From Promethearchaeia archaeon (lineage in GTDB: Archaea; Asgardarchaeota; Lokiarchaeia; Sigyniarchaeales; SOKP01), in assembly GCA_029856145.1 (NCBI GenBank), contig JAHQWK010000004.1, positions 1-64,000 on the forward strand: DNA of 64,000 bases. Reading direction: 5' to 3'. The notes under the pieces are model-generated. The model had not been told where the DNA came from. It was given only the letters and a program-made list of their open reading frames with translations, and made no database searches. Below, piece after piece: positions 26,308 through 35,124 of the stretch; positions within the stretch are counted from its first letter, which is position 1; each line of letters begins with the position of its first letter. The translations under genes were made by a program, and so were the position numbers.

Positions 26308-27216
26308 GTGTCTAATAAGCTAAGTAGAATCTACATAGGCTCTATTTACAATCGCGATCTCGAAGTTTTCGAGAAAATCAAAAAATTCTGTAATAAAAAC
26401 TATAATCTTTCTATTATAAACCTTTTAAAGAAAGGTTCGAATTCTTTTAACATTAAGTATTTTAAAAAACAATTAAAAAGATACCCTATTTCATTAATAA
26501 TTGTTAAAATTTTTTCTGAAGAATCAAATCAAGAAATCTACCAAGCAATTCGAGAGATCGCTCCAAATATCCCTCTATTAAATAGCTCAAGAGCGATTGA
26601 GATATGTGAAAGTAGAATTAAAACTTTTAAATTCATTGAACAAAGAGTAAAGAAATTAAACATCCCTAAAACATATTTTTCTATGAAAGAAGCTTATAAT
26701 GCCTGTTCTAATGGCACTAAAGTTATTATAAAATTAGATACCCATAATATGCCAAATTTACCAAAAAAAGATAGAATTATCGGAATAGCAGAAAATATCC
26801 CCCAATTCAAGAAATTGGTTGAAAATTATCGAGAAGACGATTTATTTTTCCAAACCTACTTAGGAAGTTTTGATATCATTTATAAAATATATGTAGTTGA
26901 TCGTTGGGCAGTATCAATTACATCTCATGATAGATTACAACAAAAAGATAATTTATCTCCATTAGAATTAATCCATATTCGAATATCTATCGAGAAACAA
27001 TTGAAGAGAAGAATTTTAAGATTAGGAAGAAAAATGGGTATGTCTGTTTTTGGTGTTGATTATATATTAACGGAAGAAGGGATACCATTCATCATAGATA
27101 TTAATGATTTTCCAAGTTTCAGAAGGATACCTGAAGCAGTGAGTTTGATATCAGATTATATCTATAACATAGTTATCATGCAACATCAACGGTTTAGAAT
27201 TCCTGCTAAAGTTTAA
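26308..27216 (+). CDS. ITPK-like ATP-grasp kinase (probable inositol-phosphate kinase)
   Basis: The 302-aa protein starts at GTG 26308. Residues 70-120 hold PLLNSSRAIEICESRIKTFKF. They are comparable in place and pattern to the inositol-1,3,4-trisphosphate 5/6-kinase (ITPK) stretch LDPLPAIRTLLDRSKSYELI. Later come FFQTYLGSFDIIYKIYVV (ITPK: VVQNFINHNAVLYKVFVV) and RKMGMSVFGVDYI, then IIDINDFPSFRRIP (ITPK: ALGVSLFGIDII, AVIDINAFPGYEGV). The metal-binding Asp and Asn of DIN are present. ITPK enzymes phosphorylate inositol phosphates in the cytosol. This gene lies between the ATP-grasp operon and the myo-inositol-phosphate synthase gene. The ITPK comparison is from memory; a profile search would decide it. 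Confidence 0.7.
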   Translation: MSNKLSRIYIGSIYNRDLEVFEKIKKFCNKNYNLSIINLLKKGSNSFNIKYFKKQLKRYPISLIIVKIFSEESNQEIYQAIREIAPNIPLLNSSRAIEICESRIKTFKFIEQRVKKLNIPKTYFSMKEAYNACSNGTKVIIKLDTHNMPNLPKKDRIIGIAENIPQFKKLVENYREDDLFFQTYLGSFDIIYKIYVVDRWAVSITSHDRLQQKDNLSPLELIHIRISIEKQLKRRILRLGRKMGMSVFGVDYILTEEGIPFIIDINDFPSFRRIPEAVSLISDYIYNIVIMQHQRFRIPAKV

Positions 27217-27239
27217 GGTTAAAAATAAGAATTATTACT

Positions 27240-28331
27240 TTATCGTTCTCTCTTATTTTCTAAAAACTCTAAAAGTCTTTTTTTAGCGATATAATCATCT
27301 AATTGCTCTGGAGGATGTTTTGCAAAGAAAGAACAAGCTGATTGAAGAATACCTCCAATATTTCTGTCTTTTGCAATTTTGCTAACCCTAATACAATCAG
27401 CAATAATTCCTGCTGAATTATTACCATCTTCTACAAACATAGTAATATCAACTCTGACTGGAGCACCTCCAAAAACTCTACCTTCTAGTCTCATATAAGC
27501 TTCTTTTTGATTTTTTAGAAATGGAATATAATCTACAGCAGAAATTTGACAATCTATTGTATCTTTATTCGGGAGATTGGCAATTACCGCTTCAGTCTTT
27601 GACTGTCGTTTTCCCTCTTCATATCTTAATAAACCATTCTGCATTGGTGTTAATAAATTACAAAAGTCACTAGAACCCCCCCAATCAAGTTGAATTGTTT
27701 TATCTAATATGGCTCCCCGCATTGGAAAGAGACTAGTTAAGGCCCTATGAATGATAGTAGCCCCTATTTGGGATTTTACATCATCTCCCATTAACGAAAG
27801 GTTATTTTCTTCGGCTTTTTTAACAATTTCTGGATCTTTAACTACATGCGAAGGCATTCCATTTACAACACATGATCCTGCTTCAAGCGCACTCATAGCA
27901 TAAAATTTTACGGCTTCATGCGATCCTGTTGGAAGCAAGATTACAGTAACATCTGTATTTCTATTTTTTATTTCGTTAACAACATCCGTAGGATTTTGAT
28001 TATTATCTACTGGTATTATGGCTTTAATATTACTGTCTAATCCATCCATTACTGGACCTTTGATTACAGGAGCATTTAAATAATTAGGTTCAAAAAGTTT
28101 CATATTACAATTTGGTTCCGCAAAAATTGCTTCACTCAAATCTTTTCCAACTTTGTTTAAATTAACATCGATTCCTAAAACAAAATTAATGTCACTAATA
28201 CTATAGTGGATAATTTCTGGAAGGATCCCTATTGTTTTTTCGGGATTTTTCTTGTAGTTCGCACAACCTTGCACAAGGGCTGATGCTACATCACCTACTC
28301 CAACTATGGCAACATTTATTTTATTCGCCAT
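27240..28331 (-). CDS. Myo-inositol-1(3)-phosphate synthase family
   Basis: This 363-aa protein opens with an NAD-binding GVGDVASALVQG at about residues 11-22. In the second half it has the family signature: MGDDVKSQIGATIIHRAL, later a Leu-Asp-Trp-Gly-Gly-Ser segment with nearby NLLTPMQNG, then a Lys-rich substrate region. The enzyme makes inositol phosphate from glucose 6-phosphate with NAD. In archaea it feeds inositol lipids and compatible solutes. The length is usual for the archaeal-type enzyme. It diverges from the next plus-strand ITPK-like gene with only 45 bases between them and ends close to another, so three genes of one pathway appear packed together. Confidence 0.87.
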   Translation of the reverse strand: MANKINVAIVGVGDVASALVQGCANYKKNPEKTIGILPEIIHYSISDINFVLGIDVNLNKVGKDLSEAIFAEPNCNMKLFEPNYLNAPVIKGPVMDGLDSNIKAIIPVDNNQNPTDVVNEIKNRNTDVTVILLPTGSHEAVKFYAMSALEAGSCVVNGMPSHVVKDPEIVKKAEENNLSLMGDDVKSQIGATIIHRALTSLFPMRGAILDKTIQLDWGGSSDFCNLLTPMQNGLLRYEEGKRQSKTEAVIANLPNKDTIDCQISAVDYIPFLKNQKEAYMRLEGRVFGGAPVRVDITMFVEDGNNSAGIIADCIRVSKIAKDRNIGGILQSACSFFAKHPPEQLDDYIAKKRLLEFLENKRER

Positions 28332-28376
28332 GATATTTTGTATAATAAAGTGATTATATTTAAATTATTTTAAAAT
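28332..28376. promoter_or_regulatory. Short bidirectional promoter region
   Basis: Only 45 bases separate the divergent starts of inositol-phosphate synthase (28331, minus) and the ITPK-like gene (28377, plus). The stretch is almost pure A/T (ATAATAAAGTGATTATATTTAAATTATTTTAAA). The two genes probably share a control region and are coregulated, with very short or no leaders. No other element is seen. Confidence 0.5.
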
Positions 28377-29285
28377 ATGGTATATGATAATATGGTTAAA
28401 AAAGTAGTTTTTTCAGCAAATCAAGATCATGTAGTAATTAAAAAGTTAATTAACAAATTAAAAAAAATAAAAGAATTTGATTTAATCTTCCATGATCCTA
28501 CAAAAGACTTTTTTTGCCTTTCTGATATGCCAGAACAGTTTAAGAATGCAGATCTAATCATTCTAAAGGTAAGAAATGAATGTTCTATTGATCTATTGCA
28601 TTTTGCTAAATTTTATAATATACCTACTCTACATGATGTAGATACAGTGTTAAATTGTAAGAATAAAATTGCTCTTGATTATGGATTAAGGAAAGCTTTG
28701 AATGATCATAAAAAAGATGTAGAAAATATTCTAATGCCTGACTCATGGAATCATTCTTTATCAGATGTTAATAAATTTAAAGAATGGGCTTTACCAAAAT
28801 TACCTATAGTTATTAAAAGTCATAATCAGCATGATAAATATAATCGATTTAATTTCTTAGTCCAAAAAATTGAAGAGGTTGAAAAATTCTGTGAAAGATA
28901 TAAGGAATTCTTATATTATGATGTATATGTACAAAAATTCATTGAATGTGATGGAATCGAGCGGAAAATATACGTAATTGGTGATAAGGTTTTTGGTATT
29001 AAAAGAGAAAACCCTATTTATAAATTTTTAAGAGAAAAACTTGACTATATCGATGTTAGTTTAATTGAACGGGAAAGTTTTGAAATTACAGAAGATATTA
29101 TAAAACTTTCAAACATTTTATCTGCAGATTTAAACCTTGAGATATTTGGCTTTGATCTGATTCGCCCAATTGACCAGAATATATACTATCTTATCGACTT
29201 AAATGATTTTCCAAGTTTCAAAGGAATTCCACATATTGAAAATGAGTTAAAGGATTTTATTTTAAATTATGTAATAAATCTTTAA
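28377..29285 (+). CDS. ITPK-like ATP-grasp kinase
   Basis: The second plus-strand ITPK-like protein has 302 aa. The central part holds IPTLHDVDTVLNCKNKIALD, comparable to the ITPK region before the ATP-grasp core. Then come YVQKFIECDGIERKIYVIGDKVFGI and near the C-terminus LEIFGFDLIRP with YLIDLNDFPSFKGIP, the metal-binding end with Asp and Asn in place. The second ATG (MVKKVV), five codons in, is an alternative start. It diverges from inositol-phosphate synthase and overlaps the tail of the convergent uppP gene by four bases. It probably phosphorylates an inositol phosphate made by the synthase. Its difference from the 26308 gene suggests a different position or step. Confidence 0.7.
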   Translation: MVYDNMVKKVVFSANQDHVVIKKLINKLKKIKEFDLIFHDPTKDFFCLSDMPEQFKNADLIILKVRNECSIDLLHFAKFYNIPTLHDVDTVLNCKNKIALDYGLRKALNDHKKDVENILMPDSWNHSLSDVNKFKEWALPKLPIVIKSHNQHDKYNRFNFLVQKIEEVEKFCERYKEFLYYDVYVQKFIECDGIERKIYVIGDKVFGIKRENPIYKFLREKLDYIDVSLIERESFEITEDIIKLSNILSADLNLEIFGFDLIRPIDQNIYYLIDLNDFPSFKGIPHIENELKDFILNYVINL

Positions 29286-30127
29286 GCTATAATCATGAAA
29301 GGTATTATTATTAGATAAGCTAATACTCCATACAAAATACAAAAGTACCCAAAGCTAATTTTTTGAGCAACTCGGAGTAAAAATTCTATAGTTAAATAGC
29401 CTACCAAGAAGCTAATTAATGTAGTACTAATAATCAAGAAGAAATTTAAGGTTCCAAAAATTGATCCTTCTCCAATAATAATATCAACTATAATAGAAGC
29501 AATAGCAACTGGTACCAACATTAAAAAACTCAATCTTAGTGCATTATCTTGGTTATATTTTTCCAATAAAATAGCTGAAACAGTAATTCCAGAACGGGAA
29601 ATACCTGGCAATATAGAAACTCCTTGAATAAGACCAGATAAAAAGCTGTCTTTTGGTATAAAATCTTTCGAAATTTCTTCTAGAGTGTTTTTTCCATAGA
29701 TTTTCCTTGTTTTTAGTAAAATAATCCCCGTAATAATTAGTAAACCTGAAATAATTAGTGTTATTAAATCTCCTTGGTAGGCAGTAAACGCACCTGAAAT
29801 GATTATTCTGAATATAAAATAGAGCGGTAAAGCGGTAATTCCTGATCCCAAGGTAGCATAAATTAACCAATTTCTTTTTTTGATATCTATTTCATCCACT
29901 ACATATTTTTTTGGTAAAAAACTTCTAAATATTTTAAAAAAATCAGTTCTAAATTTTAATAAAACGGCTAATGTCGTACCTAAATGTAACCAGATTGCAA
30001 GGCTGTATGCTTCTTCAGGAGAAATCCCAAAGATATTCATTGATACGATAAATGTCTGGCCACTGGATGATATTGGGAGCCATTCAAAGAGACCTTGTAA
30101 TATTGCAATAATAATAAACGCTATCAT
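29282..30127 (-). CDS. uppP: Undecaprenyl-diphosphatase-type (UppP/BacA) membrane phosphatase
   Basis: This 281-aa, eight-helix membrane protein has the BacA/UppP motifs. An early (E)WLPISSSGQ (about residues 15-24) supplies the catalytic Glu/Ser region, and a later PGISRSGIT (about 172-180) supplies the second Ser/Arg motif. The family removes phosphate from C55-PP-type lipid carriers outside the membrane; in archaea the carrier would be a polyprenyl (dolichyl-type) pyrophosphate used in glycosylation. The gene is the second of a pair with a low-molecular-weight phosphatase gene three bases away. It ends tail to tail with the ITPK-like gene. Confidence 0.92.
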   Translation of the reverse strand: MIAFIIIAILQGLFEWLPISSSGQTFIVSMNIFGISPEEAYSLAIWLHLGTTLAVLLKFRTDFFKIFRSFLPKKYVVDEIDIKKRNWLIYATLGSGITALPLYFIFRIIISGAFTAYQGDLITLIISGLLIITGIILLKTRKIYGKNTLEEISKDFIPKDSFLSGLIQGVSILPGISRSGITVSAILLEKYNQDNALRLSFLMLVPVAIASIIVDIIIGEGSIFGTLNFFLIISTTLISFLVGYLTIEFLLRVAQKISFGYFCILYGVLAYLIIIPFMIIA

Positions 30128-30130
30128 AAT

Positions 30131-30610
30131 TTAAAACTCATATTTATTTAGTCCTTTCATTAAACAATCAATAATTTCATTTCGGGCTTTTCTAAAACCT
30201 TCTAGTTCTTTCATACCTGGATCTTCAATATCTCCGCTTTCTCCAGCAAATTCTTTAATAGTTAATATCTCCTTACTATCAACATTAAAAAAATCATTGA
30301 TTTCTTCCTTATGTTTATTTGTTAATGTGAGAATCAAATCTGCATCCTCAATTATTTTAGGATACTTTTTCAAATCTCTAGATAAAGCACTTTCAGATAA
30401 TTTAATCCCCATTTCTTCCATAGCTAATTTAGCATCCATTGATATTAACATACCATCTCGTGCGTTTGAAGCTATCCCACCAGAAAATACTTCTACTTCT
30501 AAATTGATTTTCGAAAAAAAGTCTTTTAAGAACCCTTCAGCCATACGCGACCTAGCTGTATTCACTGAACATACAATTAAGAGATACCGATAAGGAAATT
30601 TTGTATTCAT
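30131..30610 (-). CDS. Low-molecular-weight phosphotyrosine phosphatase/arsenate-reductase-like protein
   Basis: This 159-aa protein has the LMW-PTP P-loop near the start: IVCSVNTARSRMAEG, with Cys-x5-Arg (CSVNTAR, about residues 13-19) and the following Ser. The general acid Asp of this fold would be in the DPGM region (residues about 131-134), where ESGDIEDPGM matches the late DP motif. It is cytosolic. Tyrosine phosphatase or arsenate reductase activity is possible, and no extra Cys pair specific for arsenate reduction is obvious. It is three bases upstream of uppP and in the same operon, which suggests a shared role in envelope or glycolipid control. Confidence 0.85.
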   Translation of the reverse strand: MNTKFPYRYLLIVCSVNTARSRMAEGFLKDFFSKINLEVEVFSGGIASNARDGMLISMDAKLAMEEMGIKLSESALSRDLKKYPKIIEDADLILTLTNKHKEEINDFFNVDSKEILTIKEFAGESGDIEDPGMKELEGFRKARNEIIDCLMKGLNKYEF

Positions 30611-30646
30611 TAATTAGATAAAAAGAAAGATGTAAAAAAACTATTA

Positions 30647-31321
30647 TTATTTAAAACTCTTACTATTTACAAATTTTATTCCAGTTTTATTCATGTTTTC
30701 TAAAGCGTTTTTTATACTACCTTCTGGTAAATTGACACCCCTAGTTAGATCTACTAAAAAATACACTCTATAATCAAATTCAAATCCATCCATAGCTGTA
30801 TAATAGCAACAATAATCTAATGCTAACCCACATACAAAAATTCGTCGGATTCTTTTAGAATTTAAATAATCTCTCAATCCAGTTTCAGAGTTCTTATCAT
30901 TATCTCGGAATCCAGAATAACTATCCACATTTGGGTTCATCCCTTTTTGGATTACTTTGTCTGCTAAATCAATTTTTAAATCATTATGAAATTCTGCTCC
31001 TTTAGTATTTTGTACACAATGATCTGGCCATAAAACGGGACCTATAGCTCCATCTTCAGATGTAAATTCATCACCAGGAGATTTACCAGGGTGATTACTC
31101 GCAAATGATAAATGATTTTGTGAATGCCAATCTTGAGTTAACACTACTGTTGCTTTATTTTTTTTGAATAAGTTAGCAGTTTGATTAATATCCTCTATAA
31201 TTAGATCTCCTTCCTCAACAGGCAATGATCCCCCAGGTGTAAAATCATATTGCATATCTACAATAATCAAGGCATCCCTTGTATTAATCTTGATTTCTTT
31301 TTCAAATATCAATTGGTCCAT
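30647..31321 (-). CDS. pncA: Nicotinamidase (isochorismatase fold)
   Basis: This 224-aa protein has all the nicotinamidase landmarks. Catalytic Asp lies in VDMQYDFTPGG (about residues 22-32) and metal ligands in TQDWHSQNHLSF (about 63-74). WPDHCVQ follows, then the catalytic Lys in VIQKGMNP. The nucleophile is a Cys in GLALDYCCYYTAMDG (about 168-180). It hydrolyses nicotinamide to nicotinate in NAD salvage. The length is typical. It lies 36 bases upstream of the phosphatase/uppP pair on the same strand, with its own start region, so coexpression is possible but not required. Confidence 0.92.
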   Translation of the reverse strand: MDQLIFEKEIKINTRDALIIVDMQYDFTPGGSLPVEEGDLIIEDINQTANLFKKNKATVVLTQDWHSQNHLSFASNHPGKSPGDEFTSEDGAIGPVLWPDHCVQNTKGAEFHNDLKIDLADKVIQKGMNPNVDSYSGFRDNDKNSETGLRDYLNSKRIRRIFVCGLALDYCCYYTAMDGFEFDYRVYFLVDLTRGVNLPEGSIKNALENMNKTGIKFVNSKSFK

Positions 31322-31366
31322 GATATAATCACTTATTGAATTTATTGCTATACATCATTGAGTTTA

Positions 31367-32035
31367 TTAAATCTTTTTACGTTGTAAATAACAGGAGTTA
31401 AATAAATACCAAAGAAGAATCGAAAAAATCAAAGCCCACTCCCATACAGGCATTATCTTAACAACCATATCACCAAATGATAAACAGACGTAAGAGCAAA
31501 TTATCGTGATAAAAAACGGTATTAGATAAGTTGCAAATATTCCTCCGATTATAAGACTAATAACTGATATAACCTTTGTAAAATTTGAATTTTTTAACAT
31601 TAAAATACCAAAAATAATGCATGTCATTGCTCCACCAATCCAACTAAGAAACGCGAATCGACCATGTAAATCACTGATAAGCGGATCTTCTCCTGTAAAA
31701 GCTCCGGTTAAGATTACAGATATTGAAGAAAAAATTCCTGAACCTATTACAATTTTTCTAATATTTTCATTAACATTATCATCTTTTAAAGATCTTCCAA
31801 GAGAAATAATAAAGGGAATTGAAAAAATATTAGAAAGAATCAGTCCAATTCTTAAAAATATACCACCCGTATAAGTACCTAACATACTAATTGAACTTTT
31901 CCACATAACGTATTCCGGAGTCAAAAGAAGTGCAATAATAGTCCCTAATAGCCCAATAATAAATGTCAGCAGCCCAAATATATATCCTGGTATAAAATTG
32001 AAAAGTCTGTCAAAGATTTCATTTACTTTATTCAT
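31367..32035 (-). CDS. DUF998-like membrane protein, copy 1
   Basis: This 222-aa protein has about six membrane helices. It starts with a short amphipathic N-terminus, then IPGYIFGLLTFIIGLLGTIIALLLTP. Conserved features are GTYTGGIFLRIGLILSN and ISDLHGRFAFLSWIGGAMTCIIFGI, with a His and Asp-type polar site that fits the DUF998/frag1-like fold. The function is unknown. It is followed on the same strand by a paralogue that shares IPGxIFGLL...GxxG(D/T)IIAxLxxPxY and xGGIFxxIGxIxS, so the two arose by tandem duplication. Confidence 0.6.
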   Translation of the reverse strand: MNKVNEIFDRLFNFIPGYIFGLLTFIIGLLGTIIALLLTPEYVMWKSSISMLGTYTGGIFLRIGLILSNIFSIPFIISLGRSLKDDNVNENIRKIVIGSGIFSSISVILTGAFTGEDPLISDLHGRFAFLSWIGGAMTCIIFGILMLKNSNFTKVISVISLIIGGIFATYLIPFFITIICSYVCLSFGDMVVKIMPVWEWALIFSILLWYLFNSCYLQRKKI

Positions 32036-32109
32036 AATATTCTGTCTACTTTTTATAATTTAAAAAAATTTCTATAATAATAAAAAACAGTAATATAAGA
32101 ATAAAAGAA

Positions 32110-32760
32110 TTAAATTTTCTTATAAATCATATAAGTTGAGATAAGAAAATACCACAGAATTATTGAAATTGTATTTATCCATTCTAAAGTCGGCAAAATT
32201 ATTACTAAAAATCTTAAAAATGGTATAAGGTATAGGAAAAAGAAGAAGATTAATAATGCAAGAATGAAAGAAACTATAAAACCAAAAAAAGCAAGATTTT
32301 TTGAATATTTTGGGTCTTTTAATATTAAAATACTATAGAACGTAATGTAGCAGATTCCAAATCCCCAACTAGTTAACGCAGCAGTACCATGTAAATATTG
32401 GATCACTATATTGGAACCACAGAACACTCCTAAAACAATAAAACTTATGCATGAGATATTTGCGCATATATTTGCTATTTTTTTTAATTTTGTATTTATC
32501 TGTCCTTCATTGAATGTTCTTATGAGAGAGTTTACAAAAATCAGAGCAAATACTCCTGAAAAAATATTTCCAATATTGAAAAATATCCCTCCTGGTCCTA
32601 AACATAATGTACTTACTGCCATTGTCAAGAAATTGTAGTCAGGAAACATTAAATACGCGATTATATCTCCTAAAATGCCAACAGTAATCGAAAGTAACCC
32701 AAATATTCTTCCGGGTATTATAGTATTAAGCTTTTTAATAAACAAATCTAATTTCTCCAT
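32110..32760 (-). CDS. DUF998-like membrane protein, copy 2
   Basis: This 216-aa paralogue of the neighbouring 222-aa protein has the same six-helix layout and the same N-terminal motif (IPGRIFGLLSITVGILGDII). The middle segment is GPGGIFFNIGNIFSG and the later one is QYLHGTAALTSWGFGICYITFYS, in which the His is conserved between the copies. The function is unknown. The two copies are about 75 bases apart on one strand, and this one is transcribed first. Divergence between them is considerable, so the duplication is not recent. Confidence 0.6.
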   Translation of the reverse strand: MEKLDLFIKKLNTIIPGRIFGLLSITVGILGDIIAYLMFPDYNFLTMAVSTLCLGPGGIFFNIGNIFSGVFALIFVNSLIRTFNEGQINTKLKKIANICANISCISFIVLGVFCGSNIVIQYLHGTAALTSWGFGICYITFYSILILKDPKYSKNLAFFGFIVSFILALLIFFFFLYLIPFLRFLVIILPTLEWINTISIILWYFLISTYMIYKKI

Positions 32761-32889
32761 GATACCTTCTTTAAATAATATATTTGGATTTCTCTATAAA
32801 ATAAGGATTTACACAGTTTAAATGTATAAAATTTTATATTATTATTGAAAATAGAAGGAAAAAGAAAAGGATTTCTAAAAGTACCCTTT

Positions 32890-34398
32890 TTAATTAGATT
32901 TTGGTATTCTTATTGTAAAAGTTGATCCATTGTCCCTCCCACTAGACTCCACCAAAATTCTACCATTATGGAGTTCTACAATTTCTTTAGAGATATATAA
33001 ACCTAAACCAGATCCCTCAACATCTAATCCTTTACTATCTCTTTTAATCTTCCCAAATTTTTGAAACAATAATGACCTTTCTTTCTTAGTTAATCCAATA
33101 CCTGTGTCTCTTATAGATAGATCAACCCATTGATCATGGACTTTTAAATTAATATAGATGTTACCCTTAGGAGGAGTAAATTTGATTGCATTAGAAAGAA
33201 GATTAATAATAACCTGTTCTATTCTAATTTTATCAATTTTAATGATTATTTCTTTAGGAAGCTTGATGTTTATATCTATCTCCCTTTTATCAGCCCAATA
33301 CTTTAAATCATTGCAACATTCATTTATGATGTCAACCAGATTCTCTTTTTGTAACCTTAAACTCAATTTACTTGATTCTAATCTAGATACATCAAGTAAG
33401 TTTTCGATTAATTGTATTAGCCTTTGGCTTCCTCTATATATCATTTCTAGAAATTCTAAAGCTTTCTCTCCAATTTGATCTTTAAAATTATTTAGAAGAA
33501 TCTGGGATGCTGCATATACAGAACTCAAAGGAGTTTTAAATTCATGAGATGCTCTCATTATTAATTCACTTTTAATTTGGCTGAGTTCAAGGAGTTTTTT
33601 ATTTTCTTCAATAATAATCCTTTCAGTTCTTTTACGTTCTGTAATGTCTCTTGAAATAACAAGGAATTTTTGTTTATTATCTTTGTCTATAAAAGTTTTT
33701 CCATTAGTTTCTGTAGTTACATAATGTCCTCGTTTGTGTTTTACTCTTGCTTCAATTGGACCTTCAAATTTTTTATTTGAATCAATAAAACTTTTTAAGA
33801 GTTTCTCACGATCATCCGGATGAACAAAATCAATACCCTTCTTTCCAATTAGTTCATCATATTTATAACCTAAAATATTCGAAAAAGGTTTTTTATTAAT
33901 GTATTCAAACTGTAAATTCTCATTGAATATAGAAATTAAATCATTAGCATTTTCAGAAATTAAGCGATATATTTCTTCTGATTCTTTTTTCTCTTGTTCT
34001 ATTTTTTTTCGCTCAGTAATATCTCTGGATATAATTATTGCTTTTCTTTTTCCGTCAACATCTATAAAAGTTTTACCTTTATGTTCTAACCAAATGTAAT
34101 GACCATCTTTGTGCCTGATTCTCATTTCATTCCTACCTTCACCATACTTAAATCCTTCTCGCAGAGTTTTAAGTGTTAATTTAGTATCATCAGGATGTAA
34201 AGGAGTGAGTGGGGTCTTTCCAATTATTTCTTCTTTTTTATACCCTAATAAATCAATATAAGCCTTTTCATTGATATATTCATGTTCAAAATTCTCGTTT
34301 ATAATTGTAATTAAATCATTAGCATTATCCAAAATCAACTTATATTTTTCCTCTGATTCCTTTACTCTTTTCTCATTTTGTTTAAATTCTTCTGGCAC
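32890..34398 (-). CDS. Cytosolic sensor histidine kinase with two PAS domains
   Basis: This 502-aa protein has no membrane helix. PAS 1 spans about residues 12-130 and PAS 2 about 138-258, each ending with a PAC-like VISRDITERK. HisKA is at about 275-340 with the phosphorylated His at about 285 in RASHEFKTPLSS. The HATPase has its N box (NLLSNAIKFTPP, about 405), a DTGIGL G1 box and GSGLGLYIS G2. The ligand of the PAS domains is unknown. No response-regulator gene is adjacent, so it is an orphan kinase in this window. It might feed the chemosensory CheY/CheB receivers nearby, but nothing in sequence proves that. Confidence 0.92.
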   Translation of the reverse strand: MPEEFKQNEKRVKESEEKYKLILDNANDLITIINENFEHEYINEKAYIDLLGYKKEEIIGKTPLTPLHPDDTKLTLKTLREGFKYGEGRNEMRIRHKDGHYIWLEHKGKTFIDVDGKRKAIIISRDITERKKIEQEKKESEEIYRLISENANDLISIFNENLQFEYINKKPFSNILGYKYDELIGKKGIDFVHPDDREKLLKSFIDSNKKFEGPIEARVKHKRGHYVTTETNGKTFIDKDNKQKFLVISRDITERKRTERIIIEENKKLLELSQIKSELIMRASHEFKTPLSSVYAASQILLNNFKDQIGEKALEFLEMIYRGSQRLIQLIENLLDVSRLESSKLSLRLQKENLVDIINECCNDLKYWADKREIDINIKLPKEIIIKIDKIRIEQVIINLLSNAIKFTPPKGNIYINLKVHDQWVDLSIRDTGIGLTKKERSLLFQKFGKIKRDSKGLDVEGSGLGLYISKEIVELHNGRILVESSGRDNGSTFTIRIPKSN

Positions 34399-34712
34399 AT
34401 CAAGTTCCTCAAAGATTTCCTTATTTATTTAATAATTTTCATTAGTTCTAATATTTTTCAAACCCCATTTATATTTATTCATCCCAGGAATAAATAATAA
34501 TGAACTCTAAGAATCTGTCTTCCTCTAATACAATCGATATGATCAAATAAAATTTTATAGTTATATTTGTATGGACATTGTCTATTTGTACTATATATTG
34601 GTACGAAATAATGTTACAGCTTGTTTTACAAAAAATTTTATTTGTTAACCAAAATTATTGTTATATATATTTTTGTGATAAATCTTAATTAGCGGAATGG
34701 TTATAAAAATTT
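34399..34712. other. AT-rich gap between the histidine kinase and tRNA-Gly genes
   Basis: The gap is 314 bases without a convincing reading frame. It contains the histidine-kinase promoter region with a 9-bp inverted repeat (listed separately) and, at its right end, the AT-rich upstream region of tRNA-Gly (TTATAAAAATTT just before the gene). I see no other structure. Confidence 0.4.
34472..34496. promoter_or_regulatory. Perfect 9-bp inverted repeat overlapping the likely TATA box of the histidine kinase
   Basis: TATTTATTC, seven bases (ATCCCAG), GAATAAATA. On the minus strand the right arm is followed by TATA-like AATAAATATAAATGG, about 70 bases upstream of the kinase ATG at 34398. The position fits an operator for a dimeric regulator. 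It could also be coincidental in such AT-rich DNA. Confidence 0.35.
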
Positions 34713-34783
34713 GCGCTCATAGTACAGTGGTAGTATGCTAGGTTCCCAACCTAGCGACCCGGGTTCAATTCCCGGTGGGCGCA
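34713..34783 (+). tRNA. tRNA-Gly(CCC)
   Basis: A complete 71-base cloverleaf without intron. The acceptor GCGCTCA pairs with TGGGCGC, discriminator A. The D loop has GTGGTAG. The anticodon arm is CTAGG-TTCCCAA-CCTAG with anticodon CCC, and the T arm is CCGGG-TTCAATT-CCCGG. CCA is not encoded. Confidence 0.96.
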
Positions 34784-34833
34784 CTTCATAATCATCCAAT
34801 ATTTAATGAATAACAAATTCAGGAAATGAAATC

Positions 34834-35124
34834 TTAGTTACCTAAATTTTCTAAAAAAGTACCTGAAGGTGAAGAACCATTTTCTATTTCTTTACATAAG
34901 TCAGAAATTTCACCAAACAAATATGCTGCTCTATCAAAAGTTCCATTCTTTTTGAATTCCTTTGACTCTTCCATCTTAATCATTTTATCCATCAAAGGCT
35001 TAAATAATGTTAGGATTTCATATACATGATTCAAGATCTCTTTAGTGAGTTTGATTTTCTTATTTATGTCATCTTCTCTTGTAAGCATCTCTCTTTCCTC
35101 GTTATAAAATTTCAATTTTTTCAT
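34834..35124 (-). CDS. Small helical protein of unknown function
   Basis: This 96-aa, strongly helical, charged protein starts MKKLKFYNEEREMLTR, continues with Lys/Glu-rich amphipathic helices (IKLTKEILNHVYEILTLFKPLMDKMIKMEE) and ends in a Gly/Ser-rich tail. It has no cysteines, signal peptide or membrane segment. It may be a small regulatory or structural helix bundle; no family is recognised. It lies between tRNA-Gly and another small minus-strand gene. Confidence 0.55.
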   Translation of the reverse strand: MKKLKFYNEEREMLTREDDINKKIKLTKEILNHVYEILTLFKPLMDKMIKMEESKEFKKNGTFDRAAYLFGEISDLCKEIENGSSPSGTFLENLGN

